64,000 bases of DNA from assembly GCA_022846635.1 (NCBI GenBank), contig AP025685.1, forward strand, positions 2,790,001 to 2,854,000, in the 5' to 3' direction. Source of the DNA: Salmonella enterica subsp. enterica serovar Choleraesuis. Its GTDB lineage: Bacteria > Pseudomonadota > Gammaproteobacteria > Enterobacterales > Enterobacteriaceae. Made by a program: the position numbers and the translations under genes. Under the pieces are notes generated by a model. That model had not been told where the DNA came from and ran no database searches. It saw only the letters and a program-made list of their open reading frames with translations. Shown piece after piece: positions 41,729 to 50,452 of the stretch. Every line of letters starts with the position of its first letter. The stretch's first letter is position 1.

Positions 41729-42273
41729 GATACTTTCGTAAACAGACGGCGGCGGCTGATAACCGCGCCGTCGGTGCGAAACTGCCCATCGCCGGCATAA
41801 TGCAGCGTATTCGGCCACTTAGGGGATGGCTTAACACTTGCACTGACTACCTCAAAAATAAAGAAGTTATAGCTATCCACTAACGCATCGTCGTACAAGC
41901 GACAGCCAAAACTGGCGTGGCACTCCACAATGCCCGGTGCGCTAACGCCAGAACACACCTCTTCGGTCAGACCAAAGCGTTCAAACTTATCCCCTTCACT
42001 ACCGCTGCAATTACCTATGCGGGAAACGGTTTCTACCATATCGGTGGTGGGCAAATTGAGTACGCACTCACCGCTGGAACGGATAGTCTGGAAGCTACGA
42101 TTACCGGCAGAAATCACGCAGCCAACCAGCGCTGGAGAAAACTCCATTACGCTATGCCAGCCCATGGTCATCAGATTTCGTTCCCCGGCAGATTGCGAGC
42201 TGACCAGCAGCACCGGGCCGGGTTCAAGCCAGTGGCGAATATCTGCCACTGGCCAGGGTGTTTTTTTCATCAT
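41725..42273 (-). CDS. Flavin reductase-like, FMN-binding split-barrel protein
   Basis: This 182-residue protein belongs to the flavin reductase-like domain family (DIM6/NTAB type), judged from [29 protein letters not shown] and [19 protein letters not shown]. It probably binds FMN and may reduce flavins or accept electrons; no substrate can be named. The ATG at 42271-42273 has AGAGG eight bases upstream; an ATG six codons earlier is an alternative. It lies where K-12 has ybjI and ybjH, and is 53 bases downstream of mdfA. Confidence 0.8.
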   Translation of the reverse strand: MMKKTPWPVADIRHWLEPGPVLLVSSQSAGERNLMTMGWHSVMEFSPALVGCVISAGNRSFQTIRSSGECVLNLPTTDMVETVSRIGNCSGSEGDKFERFGLTEEVCSGVSAPGIVECHASFGCRLYDDALVDSYNFFIFEVVSASVKPSPKWPNTLHYAGDGQFRTDGAVISRRRLFTKVS

Positions 42274-42326
42274 CGCGAGCACCTCTGCCATTACCTGTCT
42301 TCAGGATAGCAAAGCGAGTTCGCGCA

Positions 42327-43577
42327 TCAGGCGTGAGGAAGCGGCTCTTCTGAAGGAGCCGAAGGGTTTTCCTGAGGGGCGTGGGCGAGGAAGTAACGCA
42401 TCAACACCAGCCATACCAGACCGGCGGCCAGGTCAAAGAGGTTAAAGCCGAGGCTGCCTCCTGCGGCCCAGATATGCTTACTGGCTTCTATACCGGCAGT
42501 AAAGATGAACATCTGAATCATCCCCATCGCCGCCGAAACCGCACCTTTGCTGACCTGGCTTGAGAACAGCGTCAACCGCACCAGCCCGGCATTCGCTATA
42601 CCAATACCAAAAGCGTAAATGCTTAGCCCCGCAACCATGCCCCACCATGCAGCCGGATGGAGAGCGATAAACGCTGCCGCCAGCGCCAGGCCGATAATAA
42701 TCGGCCAGCCACCGGCCATAATAAGCGTGCGGACGCTGTACTTACCGGTCAGCTTAGCCAGCACCATATTCCCAGCAATTAACCCGCCAAAAACTGGCAC
42801 CTGCATCAGACCATACTGATAACTACTCATATGCCCATCGCTAATAATCATCACCGGTGACTGGGCAATCCAGGCCAACAATGGCAGGCTGACGCAGCCC
42901 AGAGCCACCGCACCGGCAACAAAGCGCCGGTTGCCTAAAACCTGGCGATAATCGCCACCTAACGCTTTGAGTGATAAGCGCTCTCCGATACGGGTTGCGG
43001 TTTCTGGCATAGCTTTAAACAGCCCAAACCAGGCAATAGTGGCAAGCGCGGCAAACAGTACAAACATCAGCTCCCACGGCGCTACGTGAATCCAGGCCGC
43101 ACCCACCAGAGGTCCAAGTAACGGAGCAATCAATGCCACATTCGCCATCAGCGCCGTTATTTTGATACAGGTCGCCTCTTCAAACGACTCCTGAATCGCG
43201 GCATAGCCCACCGCGCCAATAAAGCACAGGCTCACGCCCTGCAAAAAGCGCAGCACCATAAATTGCTCAATATTTCGCGCCAGCAGCGTCGCAAGGCAAG
43301 TAACAATAAACCACAGCACGCCGCACAGCATGACCGGGCGACGGCCGATGCGGTCAGAAAGCGGCCCCAGCAACCACTGCAGGAACATGCCTCCCGCCAG
43401 ATAAGCGGTCATGGAGGTTGGAACCCAGTCGATGCCTGCGTGATATTCGGCAATTACCGCCAGCATACCGGGCTGAATCATATCGTTGCCGATATAGGTC
43501 GCAAATTCATACAGAACCAGACACAAAGGAAAAAGCAGGGCCGTACGCCCCAGAGGTTTAGCTAACTGAGTGGACAT
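42327..43577 (-). CDS. mdfA: Multidrug efflux MFS transporter MdfA
   Basis: This 416-residue proton/drug antiporter of the DHA1 family has 12 TM helices. The membrane acidic pair needed for drug and proton coupling is present as E24 and D32 in [11 protein letters not shown] (E26/D34 in E. coli). Motif A is [13 protein letters not shown], and motif C falls in [13 protein letters not shown]. It exports cationic lipophilic drugs and chloramphenicol. It is divergent from ybjG. Confidence 0.95.
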   Translation of the reverse strand: MSTQLAKPLGRTALLFPLCLVLYEFATYIGNDMIQPGMLAVIAEYHAGIDWVPTSMTAYLAGGMFLQWLLGPLSDRIGRRPVMLCGVLWFIVTCLATLLARNIEQFMVLRFLQGVSLCFIGAVGYAAIQESFEEATCIKITALMANVALIAPLLGPLVGAAWIHVAPWELMFVLFAALATIAWFGLFKAMPETATRIGERLSLKALGGDYRQVLGNRRFVAGAVALGCVSLPLLAWIAQSPVMIISDGHMSSYQYGLMQVPVFGGLIAGNMVLAKLTGKYSVRTLIMAGGWPIIIGLALAAAFIALHPAAWWGMVAGLSIYAFGIGIANAGLVRLTLFSSQVSKGAVSAAMGMIQMFIFTAGIEASKHIWAAGGSLGFNLFDLAAGLVWLVLMRYFLAHAPQENPSAPSEEPLPHA

Positions 43578-43946
43578 TTTTTCTCGATGATTATGATGTA
43601 GCCGCGAAGAAAGTCAGGATATTCGCGGGGCGCAGATAGTAGATAATTTCCGCAGATGAAGCAACTTTTAAGGTTTCATTAAGTTAACGGCTCTAGAATA
43701 ACCAACATTCAAGACAGGCCAGCGATAGCGCTCTTTCCAGATATATCCCGGTATACGGTACGTTTAATCTCAGCCAAAATACCGCCTCTGGGAAAGCACT
43801 GATGTCATTGATGAAATTTCCATCGTTTAATCTCTGTTTAGGGAATCTTTTCCCAAAATCTCAGTCACAGAGATGGATTGTTACTTTTTGACATCTTTAT
43901 CGCTTCATTCGCCCCCATTTGCATTGTGATAAGACAGGAAAGCGCT
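43578..43946. promoter_or_regulatory. Divergent mdfA/ybjG control region
   Basis: These 369 bases carry no gene. They hold a PmrA/BasR-like box at 43667-43683 and a TAGAAT hexamer at 43694-43699 that could be its -10. If that promoter serves ybjG, its leader is over 200 bases. Confidence 0.45.
43667..43683 (+). promoter_or_regulatory. Candidate PmrA/BasR box
   Basis: TTTAAG-GTTTC-ATTAAG matches the PmrA direct-repeat consensus YTTAAG-N5-YTTAAG at 11 of 12 defined positions, with a -10-like TAGAAT 10 bases downstream. E. coli ybjG is reported in the BasSR regulon. Direction toward ybjG is inferred. Confidence 0.55.
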
Positions 43947-44555
43947 ATGTTAGAAGCCTTAAACCATAAATGGTTTTTGCTGATAAACGCCACCCCAGAC
44001 TCTCCGCTCTGGGCCTTGCAGCTGGCAAATTTCTTTGCCGAACGCCTGATTTTAGTTGCCCCATTATTGGTCGCAGCTCTCTGGCTTTGGGGGCCGCGTC
44101 ATGCGTTGAAACATCAGCGTACTTTGGCGGTTAAAACGGCGATTGCCTTTATCATTAGCATGTCGCTCTCCTGGGCTATCGGCCATTTGTTCCCGCACAG
44201 CCGACCGTTTGTCGACGGTTTTGGCTACAACTTCCTGCACCATGGGGCAGATAACTCGTTCCCAAGCGATCACGGAACCTCCAGCTTTACCTTTGCCTTT
44301 GCTTTCCTGCTTTGGCACCGGCTCTGGTCTGGGGCTCTGCTGATTATCGGGGCCATCGCAATTGCATGGTCACGAATCTATCTCGGGGTGCACTGGCCGC
44401 TGGATATGATTGGCGCACTGTTTACCGCCCTGTCCGGTTGCCTGCTTACCCAGCTGCTTTGGAATCGCGGTGGTGAACAATTGCTACAAGGCTTGAATCA
44501 GCTATATCGATTCTGCTTTGCCCTGCCTATCCGTAAAGGCTGGATACGTGACTAA
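43947..44555 (+). CDS. ybjG: Undecaprenyl-diphosphatase YbjG (PAP2 family)
   Basis: This 202-residue PAP2-type membrane phosphatase recycles undecaprenyl diphosphate at the periplasmic face. The three-part PAP2 signature is visible: HLFPHSRPF, SFPSDHGT, and SRIYLGVHWPLD. The ATG at 43947 (MLEALNHKWF.LINATPDS) follows AGGAAAG and aligns with E. coli YbjG (198 aa). The longer frame from 43878 is not used. Overexpression in E. coli gives bacitracin resistance. Confidence 0.94.
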   Translation: MLEALNHKWFLLINATPDSPLWALQLANFFAERLILVAPLLVAALWLWGPRHALKHQRTLAVKTAIAFIISMSLSWAIGHLFPHSRPFVDGFGYNFLHHGADNSFPSDHGTSSFTFAFAFLLWHRLWSGALLIIGAIAIAWSRIYLGVHWPLDMIGALFTALSGCLLTQLLWNRGGEQLLQGLNQLYRFCFALPIRKGWIRD

Positions 44556-44582
44556 GCCTTAAGGCAAAGGTAAGATGAATAT

Positions 44583-44604
44583 AAACCCGGCACCCGCCGG
44601 GTTT
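44583..44604 (+). terminator. Hairpin between ybjG and deoR
   Basis: A perfect 9-bp stem AAACCCGGC-ACCC-GCCGGGTTT lies just before deoR. Confidence 0.65.
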
Positions 44605-44623
44605 GTACTATTTAGAGGTCATC

Positions 44624-45367
44624 ATGGAAACCCGGCGCGAGACTCGGATAAGTAAGCTGATGCAGGCCCTGCGCCGCAACGATAAAATCCATCTTAAGCA
44701 GGCATCGTCCCTGCTCGGCGTATCAGAGATGACCATTCGCCGCGATCTCAGCGCCGCTGAATCACCGGTTGCTTTACTGGGTGGTTACGTAGTGCTTCAG
44801 CCCGGTAGCAATACCGTCAGCCGTTACCTGATTAATGATCAGCAGGGCCGTCAGCTTGAAGAAAAGCGGATTGCCGCACGCCGCGCCGCCGCACTGGTCA
44901 AACCCCACCAGACGCTCTTTTTTGACTGTGGCACCACAACGCCGTGGATAATCGATGCCCTGGACGACAAACTTCCGTTTACCGGAATTTGTTATTCGCT
45001 TAATACCTTTCTGGCACTACAAGAGAAACCGGAATGCCGGGTGATCCTATGTGGAGGGGAGTTTCACGCCAGCAACGCCATTTTTAAGCCGCTGGATATT
45101 AACGAGACTCTGGCGAACTTGTGCCCGGATATTGCCTTTATCTCAGCGGCAGGCGTTCATCCTGAATATGGAGCCACCTGCTTTAACCTAGACGAGCTGC
45201 CGGTTAAGCACTGGGCATTACGTAAATCTCGGTTAAAAGTGCTGGTCGTGGATGGGAGTAAATTTGGCCAGGTACGTCCGGCCTGTATCGGAGAGCTGAG
45301 CGCCTTCGATACCCTGATTAGCGATGCCCCAATTCCACCAGGCCTGCAACACCTGGCGGCTAAATAG
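44624..45367 (+). CDS. deoR: Deoxyribonucleoside regulator DeoR
   Basis: This 247-residue DeoR-family repressor has an N-terminal helix-turn-helix (LKQASSLLGVSEMTIRRDL) and a C-terminal sugar-phosphate domain with FDCGTTTPWIIDALDDKLPFTG and AGVHPEYGATCFNLDELPVKHWA. The family member represses the deo nucleoside operon and responds to deoxyribose-5-phosphate. The ATG at 44624 (METRRETRIS) follows GAGG and matches E. coli. Its C-terminus is a few residues shorter than the E. coli protein and diverges. Confidence 0.93.
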   Translation: METRRETRISKLMQALRRNDKIHLKQASSLLGVSEMTIRRDLSAAESPVALLGGYVVLQPGSNTVSRYLINDQQGRQLEEKRIAARRAAALVKPHQTLFFDCGTTTPWIIDALDDKLPFTGICYSLNTFLALQEKPECRVILCGGEFHASNAIFKPLDINETLANLCPDIAFISAAGVHPEYGATCFNLDELPVKHWALRKSRLKVLVVDGSKFGQVRPACIGELSAFDTLISDAPIPPGLQHLAAK

Positions 45368-45395
45368 CGTAAGCCCACCTTACGGCGGGCTTACG
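45368..45395. terminator. Bidirectional hairpin between deoR and dacC
   Basis: CGTAAGCCC pairs with GGGCTTACG around a 10-base loop, between convergent genes. Confidence 0.6.
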
Positions 45396-45406
45396 GATAA
45401 CCGCTA

Positions 45407-46606
45407 TTAGCTAAACCAGCCGCCAAACCACTGATGGAATTTCATCAACACAAAATCCATCATCCGGCTAAAGAATCCACCTTCAGGTACCGCTTCCATT
45501 ACCGTAAGCGGACGCTGCTCGACAACTTTGCCATTGAGATTAAAGTCGATAGTCCCAACTACCTGGCCTTTTTTCAGCGGAGCCACCAGCTGAGGCTGGC
45601 TGAGAGTAAAGCTGGCTTTGAGGTTTTTCAGCTGGCCTTTCGGCAGGGTAATAGAACCGTTCTCAGTGCCCAGCTTCACTTCGCTGGAATCACCATACCA
45701 AACGCGTTGGGTAACAAACGGTGCATCAGGTTTAATTGGCGTCACCGTTTCATAAAAGCGGAAACCCCAGGTCAGTAATTTTTCCGACTCATTAAAGCGA
45801 ATACGATCGGTTTTGGTGCCCAGCACCACGGCAATCAGGCGCATATCGCCCTGCTGTGCCGACGATACCAGGTTATAACCCGCGCCTGCGGTAGTCCCGG
45901 TTTTCACCCCATCCACATTCAGGCTGCTGTTCCACAGCAGACGGTTGCGGTTGGGCTGACGAATTTTATTAAAGGTGAACTCTTTTTCTTTGTGTATCGC
46001 GTACTCTTCCGGCACATCACGAATCATCGCTTTAGTCAGCAGCGCCATATCACGGGCGGTACTAAACTGGCCGGGTGCATCCAGCCCATGCACCGTTTTG
46101 AAGGTGGTGCTGGTCAGGCCCAGTTTAGAAGCGTAGTTATTCATCAGCGCGATAAAGGAGTCCTGACTACCGGCAACATAATCTGCCAGCGCAATACAGG
46201 CATCATTACCCGATTGGATAATTACCCCTTTATTTAAATCTGACACCGCTACCTGGTCGCCCGGTTTAAGGAACATGACCGAAGAGCCGCGCAGCGCTGG
46301 GTTACCGGTAGCCCAGGCATCCCGCCCGATAGTCACTTTATCATCAAGATGAATTTTCCCCGCCTTCAGCGCCTGGCCTACGACATAACTGGTCATTATT
46401 TTGGTCAGGCTTGCCGGGTCGAGTTTTTCGTCAGCGTTGCCCTCTGCCAGCACCTTACCGCTGGCATAATCCATTAAAAACCACGCTCTGGCGTCAACCT
46501 GTGGTGCGTCCGGAGCCTGAGCCGCAAGAGCCAGGGGAGAAACCACCAGCAACAACGTGGTGCCCACCATCCATCGACGCACTGATGCCTGGGAAAAAAT
46601 CTTCAT
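45407..46606 (-). CDS. dacC: D-alanyl-D-alanine carboxypeptidase DacC (PBP6)
   Basis: This 399-residue low-molecular-weight penicillin-binding protein trims the terminal D-Ala from peptidoglycan pentapeptides. It has a signal peptide ending ALAAQ. The catalytic triad of motifs is S66-L-T-K69, S132-G-N and K235-T-G. A PBP5-type C-terminal beta domain and an amphipathic membrane anchor (FVLMKFHQWFGGWFS) follow. The ATG at 46604-46606 is chosen; the frame is open 34 codons upstream. It is convergent with deoR. Confidence 0.95.
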   Translation of the reverse strand: MKIFSQASVRRWMVGTTLLLVVSPLALAAQAPDAPQVDARAWFLMDYASGKVLAEGNADEKLDPASLTKIMTSYVVGQALKAGKIHLDDKVTIGRDAWATGNPALRGSSVMFLKPGDQVAVSDLNKGVIIQSGNDACIALADYVAGSQDSFIALMNNYASKLGLTSTTFKTVHGLDAPGQFSTARDMALLTKAMIRDVPEEYAIHKEKEFTFNKIRQPNRNRLLWNSSLNVDGVKTGTTAGAGYNLVSSAQQGDMRLIAVVLGTKTDRIRFNESEKLLTWGFRFYETVTPIKPDAPFVTQRVWYGDSSEVKLGTENGSITLPKGQLKNLKASFTLSQPQLVAPLKKGQVVGTIDFNLNGKVVEQRPLTVMEAVPEGGFFSRMMDFVLMKFHQWFGGWFS

Positions 46607-46849
46607 ATGTGCCACCCGAATTTCCATGTTAAAAGCCCAATCGCCAGCGCTGATCTGGCGCGAAGGTGTGAGTATGACTCCACAAAGCCACCTGAAGAAA
46701 CAATGCATTGGTAAAGTTTTTTAAGTTTAAGCGACAAGCACACGCCCTGCTTAACCAACTATGAATTTTTAAGCTATTACACGCTGCCGAAACCCAGCGA
46801 TGCTACAATCAGTGACTCAAATCACTCTTTACAGGTTAAAAAAACCATC

Positions 46850-47476
46850 ATGATCACAGTCTGGGGTCGGGATAATTCGACCAACGTAAAAAAGGTGCTT
46901 TGGTGCCTTGAAGAACTGGGCATGCAATGGACAACCATTCCAGCAGGCGGCAAATTTGGCCTCAACCACGATCCGGAATATCTGGCCATGAACCCTAATG
47001 GTCTGGTGCCGTGCCTGCGTGATGACGCCCATAATCTGGTGCTGTGGGAATCTAATACTATTGTGCGTTACCTGGCTGCAGAATATGGCAGCCCGAGCCT
47101 GTGGGAATCGGACCCTGCGCGACGAGCCGCCGGTGAAAAATGGATGGACTGGATAAGCGCCACGCTGGCTAATCCGTTTAAAGCGGTTTACGTCAGTCTG
47201 GTACGCCTGGCGCCGGAGCAGCGTGACCAGGCGCTGATAGCGCAGGGCATAACCGAATGCAAAGCGGCATTTTCTATACTCGACTCAGCATTAGCCAATC
47301 AGCGTTGGCTTGGTGGCGACAATTTTGGACCCGGCGATATCGCCGCTGGCCCGACCCTCTATGGATTGTTGAGCCTCGACGTTGAGTGGGGTGAACTGCC
47401 GCACTTAAGGCGCTGGTACCAGCAGCTTTGCGAACGCCCGGCGTTTAAAGCGAAGGTAATGCTGCCGCTGAGCTAA
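46850..47476 (+). CDS. gstB: Glutathione S-transferase GstB
   Basis: This 208-residue protein has an N-terminal thioredoxin-like domain (ITVWGRDNSTNVKKVLWCLEELG) with the glutathione-site motif WESNTIVRYLA, and a C-terminal helical domain. It equals E. coli GstB (YliJ) in length. The E. coli enzyme acts on bromoacetate-type substrates. It is convergent with yliI, with a strong shared hairpin between them. Confidence 0.93.
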   Translation: MITVWGRDNSTNVKKVLWCLEELGMQWTTIPAGGKFGLNHDPEYLAMNPNGLVPCLRDDAHNLVLWESNTIVRYLAAEYGSPSLWESDPARRAAGEKWMDWISATLANPFKAVYVSLVRLAPEQRDQALIAQGITECKAAFSILDSALANQRWLGGDNFGPGDIAAGPTLYGLLSLDVEWGELPHLRRWYQQLCERPAFKAKVMLPLS

Positions 47477-47480
47477 TCAT

Positions 47481-48602
47481 CTAGCCCGCAGGTTCTGCCT
47501 GCGGGCTAACGCGCAATAACTCTCCCTGAGCCTCGTCGGTTAGCACATATAAATCACCATCCGGGCCTATTCGCACATCGCGAATCCGCTGTCCCCTATC
47601 CTCCAGCAGGCGCTGTTCACTCACGACCCTATTTCCATCAAGTTTCAGCATTAACAACGCCTTCTCTTTCAGTGCGCCAATAAAGACGTGATGCCGCCAC
47701 TGCGGCCAGCGCTGCTCGTCATAAAATGCCATACCGCTTACTGCGGGAGAAACCTTCCAGTACCAGAGCGGAGCTTCCATGCCTTTAACTTCTCCCCCCT
47801 GAGTTTCCGGATAGCGCACGCCGCTGTAATCAATCCCCCAGCTGGCGATGGGCCAGCCATAATTCTTACCCGCCATTGGGATATTAATCTCATCACCACC
47901 GCGCGGGCCGTGTTCATTAATCCAAATCTGTCCGCTCCAGGGGTTCAAAGCCATGCCCTGAGGATTGCGCACCCCATAAGACCAAATCTCAGGACGCACG
48001 CCGGGTTTATTAACCCACGGATTATTCACTGGCACCGCCCCTTCGCTATCCAGACGTACAATTTTTCCCTGCAAACGAGCCAACCGCTGGGCGTCGTTAC
48101 GCTGGTTATTCTCGCCAAGGGCGATAAAGAGATGACCCTGGTTATCAAATGCCATGCGTCCGCCGAAGTGATTACCGGTTGATAGCTTTGGCTGCTGTCG
48201 AAACACCACTTTAAAATCATTTAAACTGGAGTAATCATCACTTAGCCGCCCATATCCCACGGCAGTTCCGGCTTTACCCTCTTCTCCCACTTCAGCAAAG
48301 CTCAGCCAGACCCGACGGCTGGAAGAGAAATCTGGAGCCAGGACGACATCTAATAGCCCGCCCTGACCGTGTGCCCACACCTCAGGCACACCGGTTATCG
48401 GGGGCTGTAATCCCCCTTGAGCTGTCCAGCGCCGCAACTCTCCGCCGCGTAACGTCAATAGCAGCCCTTCATCATCCGGCAAAAATGCCAAAGACCACGG
48501 ATGGCTGAGCTGCCCCTGCAGGCGCTCAACACGCACCTGTTGAGCCGCCAGCGGCAATGCACAAAAAAGGAGGAGAAGAATTGAAAGAGAGAGAGGTTTC
48601 AT
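47481..48602 (-). CDS. yliI: PQQ-dependent soluble aldose sugar dehydrogenase YliI
   Basis: This 373-residue periplasmic six-bladed beta-propeller oxidises aldose sugars using pyrroloquinoline quinone. A signal peptide (SLSILLLLFCALPLAAQ) is followed by blade motifs such as NHFGGRMAFD..GHLFIALGENNQR and INEHGPRGGDEIN, which supplies Ca and PQQ contacts. E. coli YliI is 371 aa and must import PQQ. The last codons lie within the terminator hairpin at 47482-47508. It is downstream of bssR on the same strand. Confidence 0.93.
   Translation of the reverse strand: MKPLSLSILLLLFCALPLAAQQVRVERLQGQLSHPWSLAFLPDDEGLLLTLRGGELRRWTAQGGLQPPITGVPEVWAHGQGGLLDVVLAPDFSSSRRVWLSFAEVGEEGKAGTAVGYGRLSDDYSSLNDFKVVFRQQPKLSTGNHFGGRMAFDNQGHLFIALGENNQRNDAQRLARLQGKIVRLDSEGAVPVNNPWVNKPGVRPEIWSYGVRNPQGMALNPWSGQIWINEHGPRGGDEINIPMAGKNYGWPIASWGIDYSGVRYPETQGGEVKGMEAPLWYWKVSPAVSGMAFYDEQRWPQWRHHVFIGALKEKALLMLKLDGNRVVSEQRLLEDRGQRIRDVRIGPDGDLYVLTDEAQGELLRVSPQAEPAG
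47482..47508. terminator. Bidirectional hairpin between gstB and yliI
   Basis: An 11-bp perfect stem, TAGCCCGCAGG/CCTGCGGGCTA, with a 5-base loop. It overlaps the yliI stop codon. Confidence 0.7.
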
Positions 48603-48687
48603 GATGGCTGGCTCCTTTAACCGTTGGGTTAAGGGTAGCCAGCCGGGAGTGAAGTGACTGAAAAATTACCGTTCTTTAACCGGTAAC

Positions 48688-49074
48688 CTATCCGGCCACC
48701 AGATGATTCTCCGCCCCCAGCGCGACATCCATGCCCTCCTGCAGCAGCGCCAGACAGGCTTCAAGACGCGGAACGTCGACGCTTACATAGGACGGACAGT
48801 CGTGACTGCCACTTAGCAGACAGACCGCAGTGGCATTAACCGCATGCATAGCATCCTGCAGCCCCATAAACTGTGCCCGGTTCATTTGACTGGCAAGGGG
48901 CCAGCGCACCTCCTGATAGTCAGCATTCAGGGCGAACAACGCATTACGCAGCCGCGCTGTTTCTGCCTCATGCATATATCCTTTGGCTTTACGCATCTGG
49001 AGATAATTTTTCAGCTCTCCATTCAGAACCTGCAGCTGGCGAATGACGGCATGATCGTACACATAGTCAGACAT
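48688..49074 (-). CDS. bssR: Biofilm formation regulator BssR
   Basis: This 128-residue protein aligns with E. coli BssR/YliH (127 aa) through LQMRKAKGYM, TAVCLLSGSHDCP and the spacing of leucines. BssR affects biofilm formation through indole and autoinducer-2 signalling in E. coli by an undefined mechanism. Similarity is moderate over the N-terminus, so the assignment rests on the core motif plus position before yliI. Confidence 0.82.
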   Translation of the reverse strand: MSDYVYDHAVIRQLQVLNGELKNYLQMRKAKGYMHEAETARLRNALFALNADYQEVRWPLASQMNRAQFMGLQDAMHAVNATAVCLLSGSHDCPSYVSVDVPRLEACLALLQEGMDVALGAENHLVAG

Positions 49075-49515
49075 GGTCTTTCCTCCTTATACAGTGGGCC
49101 CAGGTTCATAATATGGACATTTTTTATGGGGTTTTATGCCGTAGATCAACTTTACGCAAACGTTTTCGTTGCTTGTTTTTGGTCTTTTTTAAGACGCTGT
49201 TATTGCGCGATTTTTAGCGCCATTCTGGAAACTGGTGATTTAAAAAAGCACTTTTCATTCATCCTGCAACAGAAACAACAGGCCATTAATGTGCGCCAGG
49301 TATCTATCCTGATGAAATGGTTTACCCAAACATAATTGGCCAGGCGCGATATAACAGACAAAAAATCGCTATAAAACATATAATTACTAATAATCTCACC
49401 CTGTGCTTTTCAATATTTCACCGCCAGATAACTGTTGGTAATTCTCAGACATTTGGTCTACAACTTAACTGTTCGATAATTATTTAATATTTTACTCCTC
49501 CGCAGGAGGTTGCCC
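49075..49515. other. Gap at the left edge of the accessory segment
   Basis: These 441 bases contain no convincing gene and become strongly AT-rich to the right. TTGGTC and GATAAT with a 16-base spacer (about 49454-49481) could be a promoter for the following gene. Conserved core sequence gives way to the insertion somewhere in this gap. Confidence 0.4.
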
Positions 49516-50028
49516 ATGGAATACGGTATCCTCTTTATCGTCGCCGCCAGTTTAATTACCGGCGTACTTTTTATTATCATTCCCAACCCCCAAAATAATA
49601 ATAAAACCCGGGCACAGAAAGAACTTAACGCATTGTTATCTCAGATAAATGAGATTCATGAAGATACCATTCAGTACACCAGTAATATTTTACTAAAACT
49701 AAGATTTCAAACGCCCTGCCCGCCGCGCCACCCGGACAGCACCTTTAATGAGCGCAGCCAAATAATAAAAAAAATACACTCAATTAAAAACATATCCCAT
49801 GCGCCGGATGTGTTAGCTCTCGAGCAAATAGAAAATGATTTGATAGAGATCTTTTCACATAAAACAAAACTGGATAAAAAACTTGCGCCTTACTATAAAG
49901 TTAACGAAATAGACACCGCCGCCTATATGTTTGTCCGTCGTGAGGTGCTTAATAAGCTTACTATTATTTCCGCTTCTTTTATTACCGTTAAAAAAAACCT
50001 ACATGATTTAATTCAGAAATATAAATAA
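49516..50028 (+). CDS. Membrane-anchored hypothetical protein in accessory segment
   Basis: This 170-residue protein is not recognised. Residues 4-23 form one hydrophobic helix (GILFIVAASLITGVLFIIIP) and the rest is a Lys/Ile/Asn-rich, largely helical soluble tail. Base composition is markedly more AT-rich than the flanking core genes, suggesting transfer. The ATG at 49516 follows a perfect AGGAGG; an in-frame TTG two codons earlier is rejected. That ribosome site can pair with CTCCT just upstream (49495-49508). It faces the effector-immunity cluster on the other strand. Confidence 0.65.
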   Translation: MEYGILFIVAASLITGVLFIIIPNPQNNNKTRAQKELNALLSQINEIHEDTIQYTSNILLKLRFQTPCPPRHPDSTFNERSQIIKKIHSIKNISHAPDVLALEQIENDLIEIFSHKTKLDKKLAPYYKVNEIDTAAYMFVRREVLNKLTIISASFITVKKNLHDLIQKYK

Positions 50029-50098
50029 ACAGCGGAGAAGCGTTGCCCCTATTTCTGCCGACATCTAAATATATCGCGACCAGAACTACATAATATAT

Positions 50099-50452
50099 CT
50101 ATATCAGTAACGCCTTTGCTACACTAATGGTAATACATGATGGCGTAGCTAAATTACCTTCATTAATACCAGGCCCTGTACCTTTAACATAACGACCAAC
50201 TTCGGTGAACCTCTTTCTGGTACATTCGTCTGCCCGGCCAATAGAACAAGCCTCATTGATTTCATTAAGAGAATGAACGGCGCTAAAACCTATGCCAATA
50301 TACCCGGTGTATCGCATTGCTTTTACATATTCAGCCGCACGTTCAATATGTGTGGCATCACCCTCGATATCACTAACGCCTTTCTCACTCCAGCGATGAG
50401 TAATTGAACGGCTGGACAGGACTGGTGCGCTTTTACACCCAACCATGCTCAA
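50099..50452 (-). pseudogene. Truncated second copy of the T6SS effector C-terminal tip
   Basis: The 117-codon frame repeats the effector tip encoded at 50830-51885. LSSRSITHRWSEKGVSD matches LSSRSITHRWNETGVSD, and similarity continues for about 80 residues (THIE..A.YVK.M, IGIG.SA, EAC..GR). It then stops before the glycine-rich terminal region. A 17-base DNA block at 50403-50419 is identical to 51287-51303. The frame opens inside the end of the upstream immunity candidate and has no natural N-terminus of its own. It looks like an orphan tip left by recombination and now decayed. Confidence 0.7.

Noticed and set aside
43878..43946. Longer N-terminus for ybjG from 43878
   Set aside because: The extension has no homologue in YbjG, and the ATG at 43947 has a good ribosome site.
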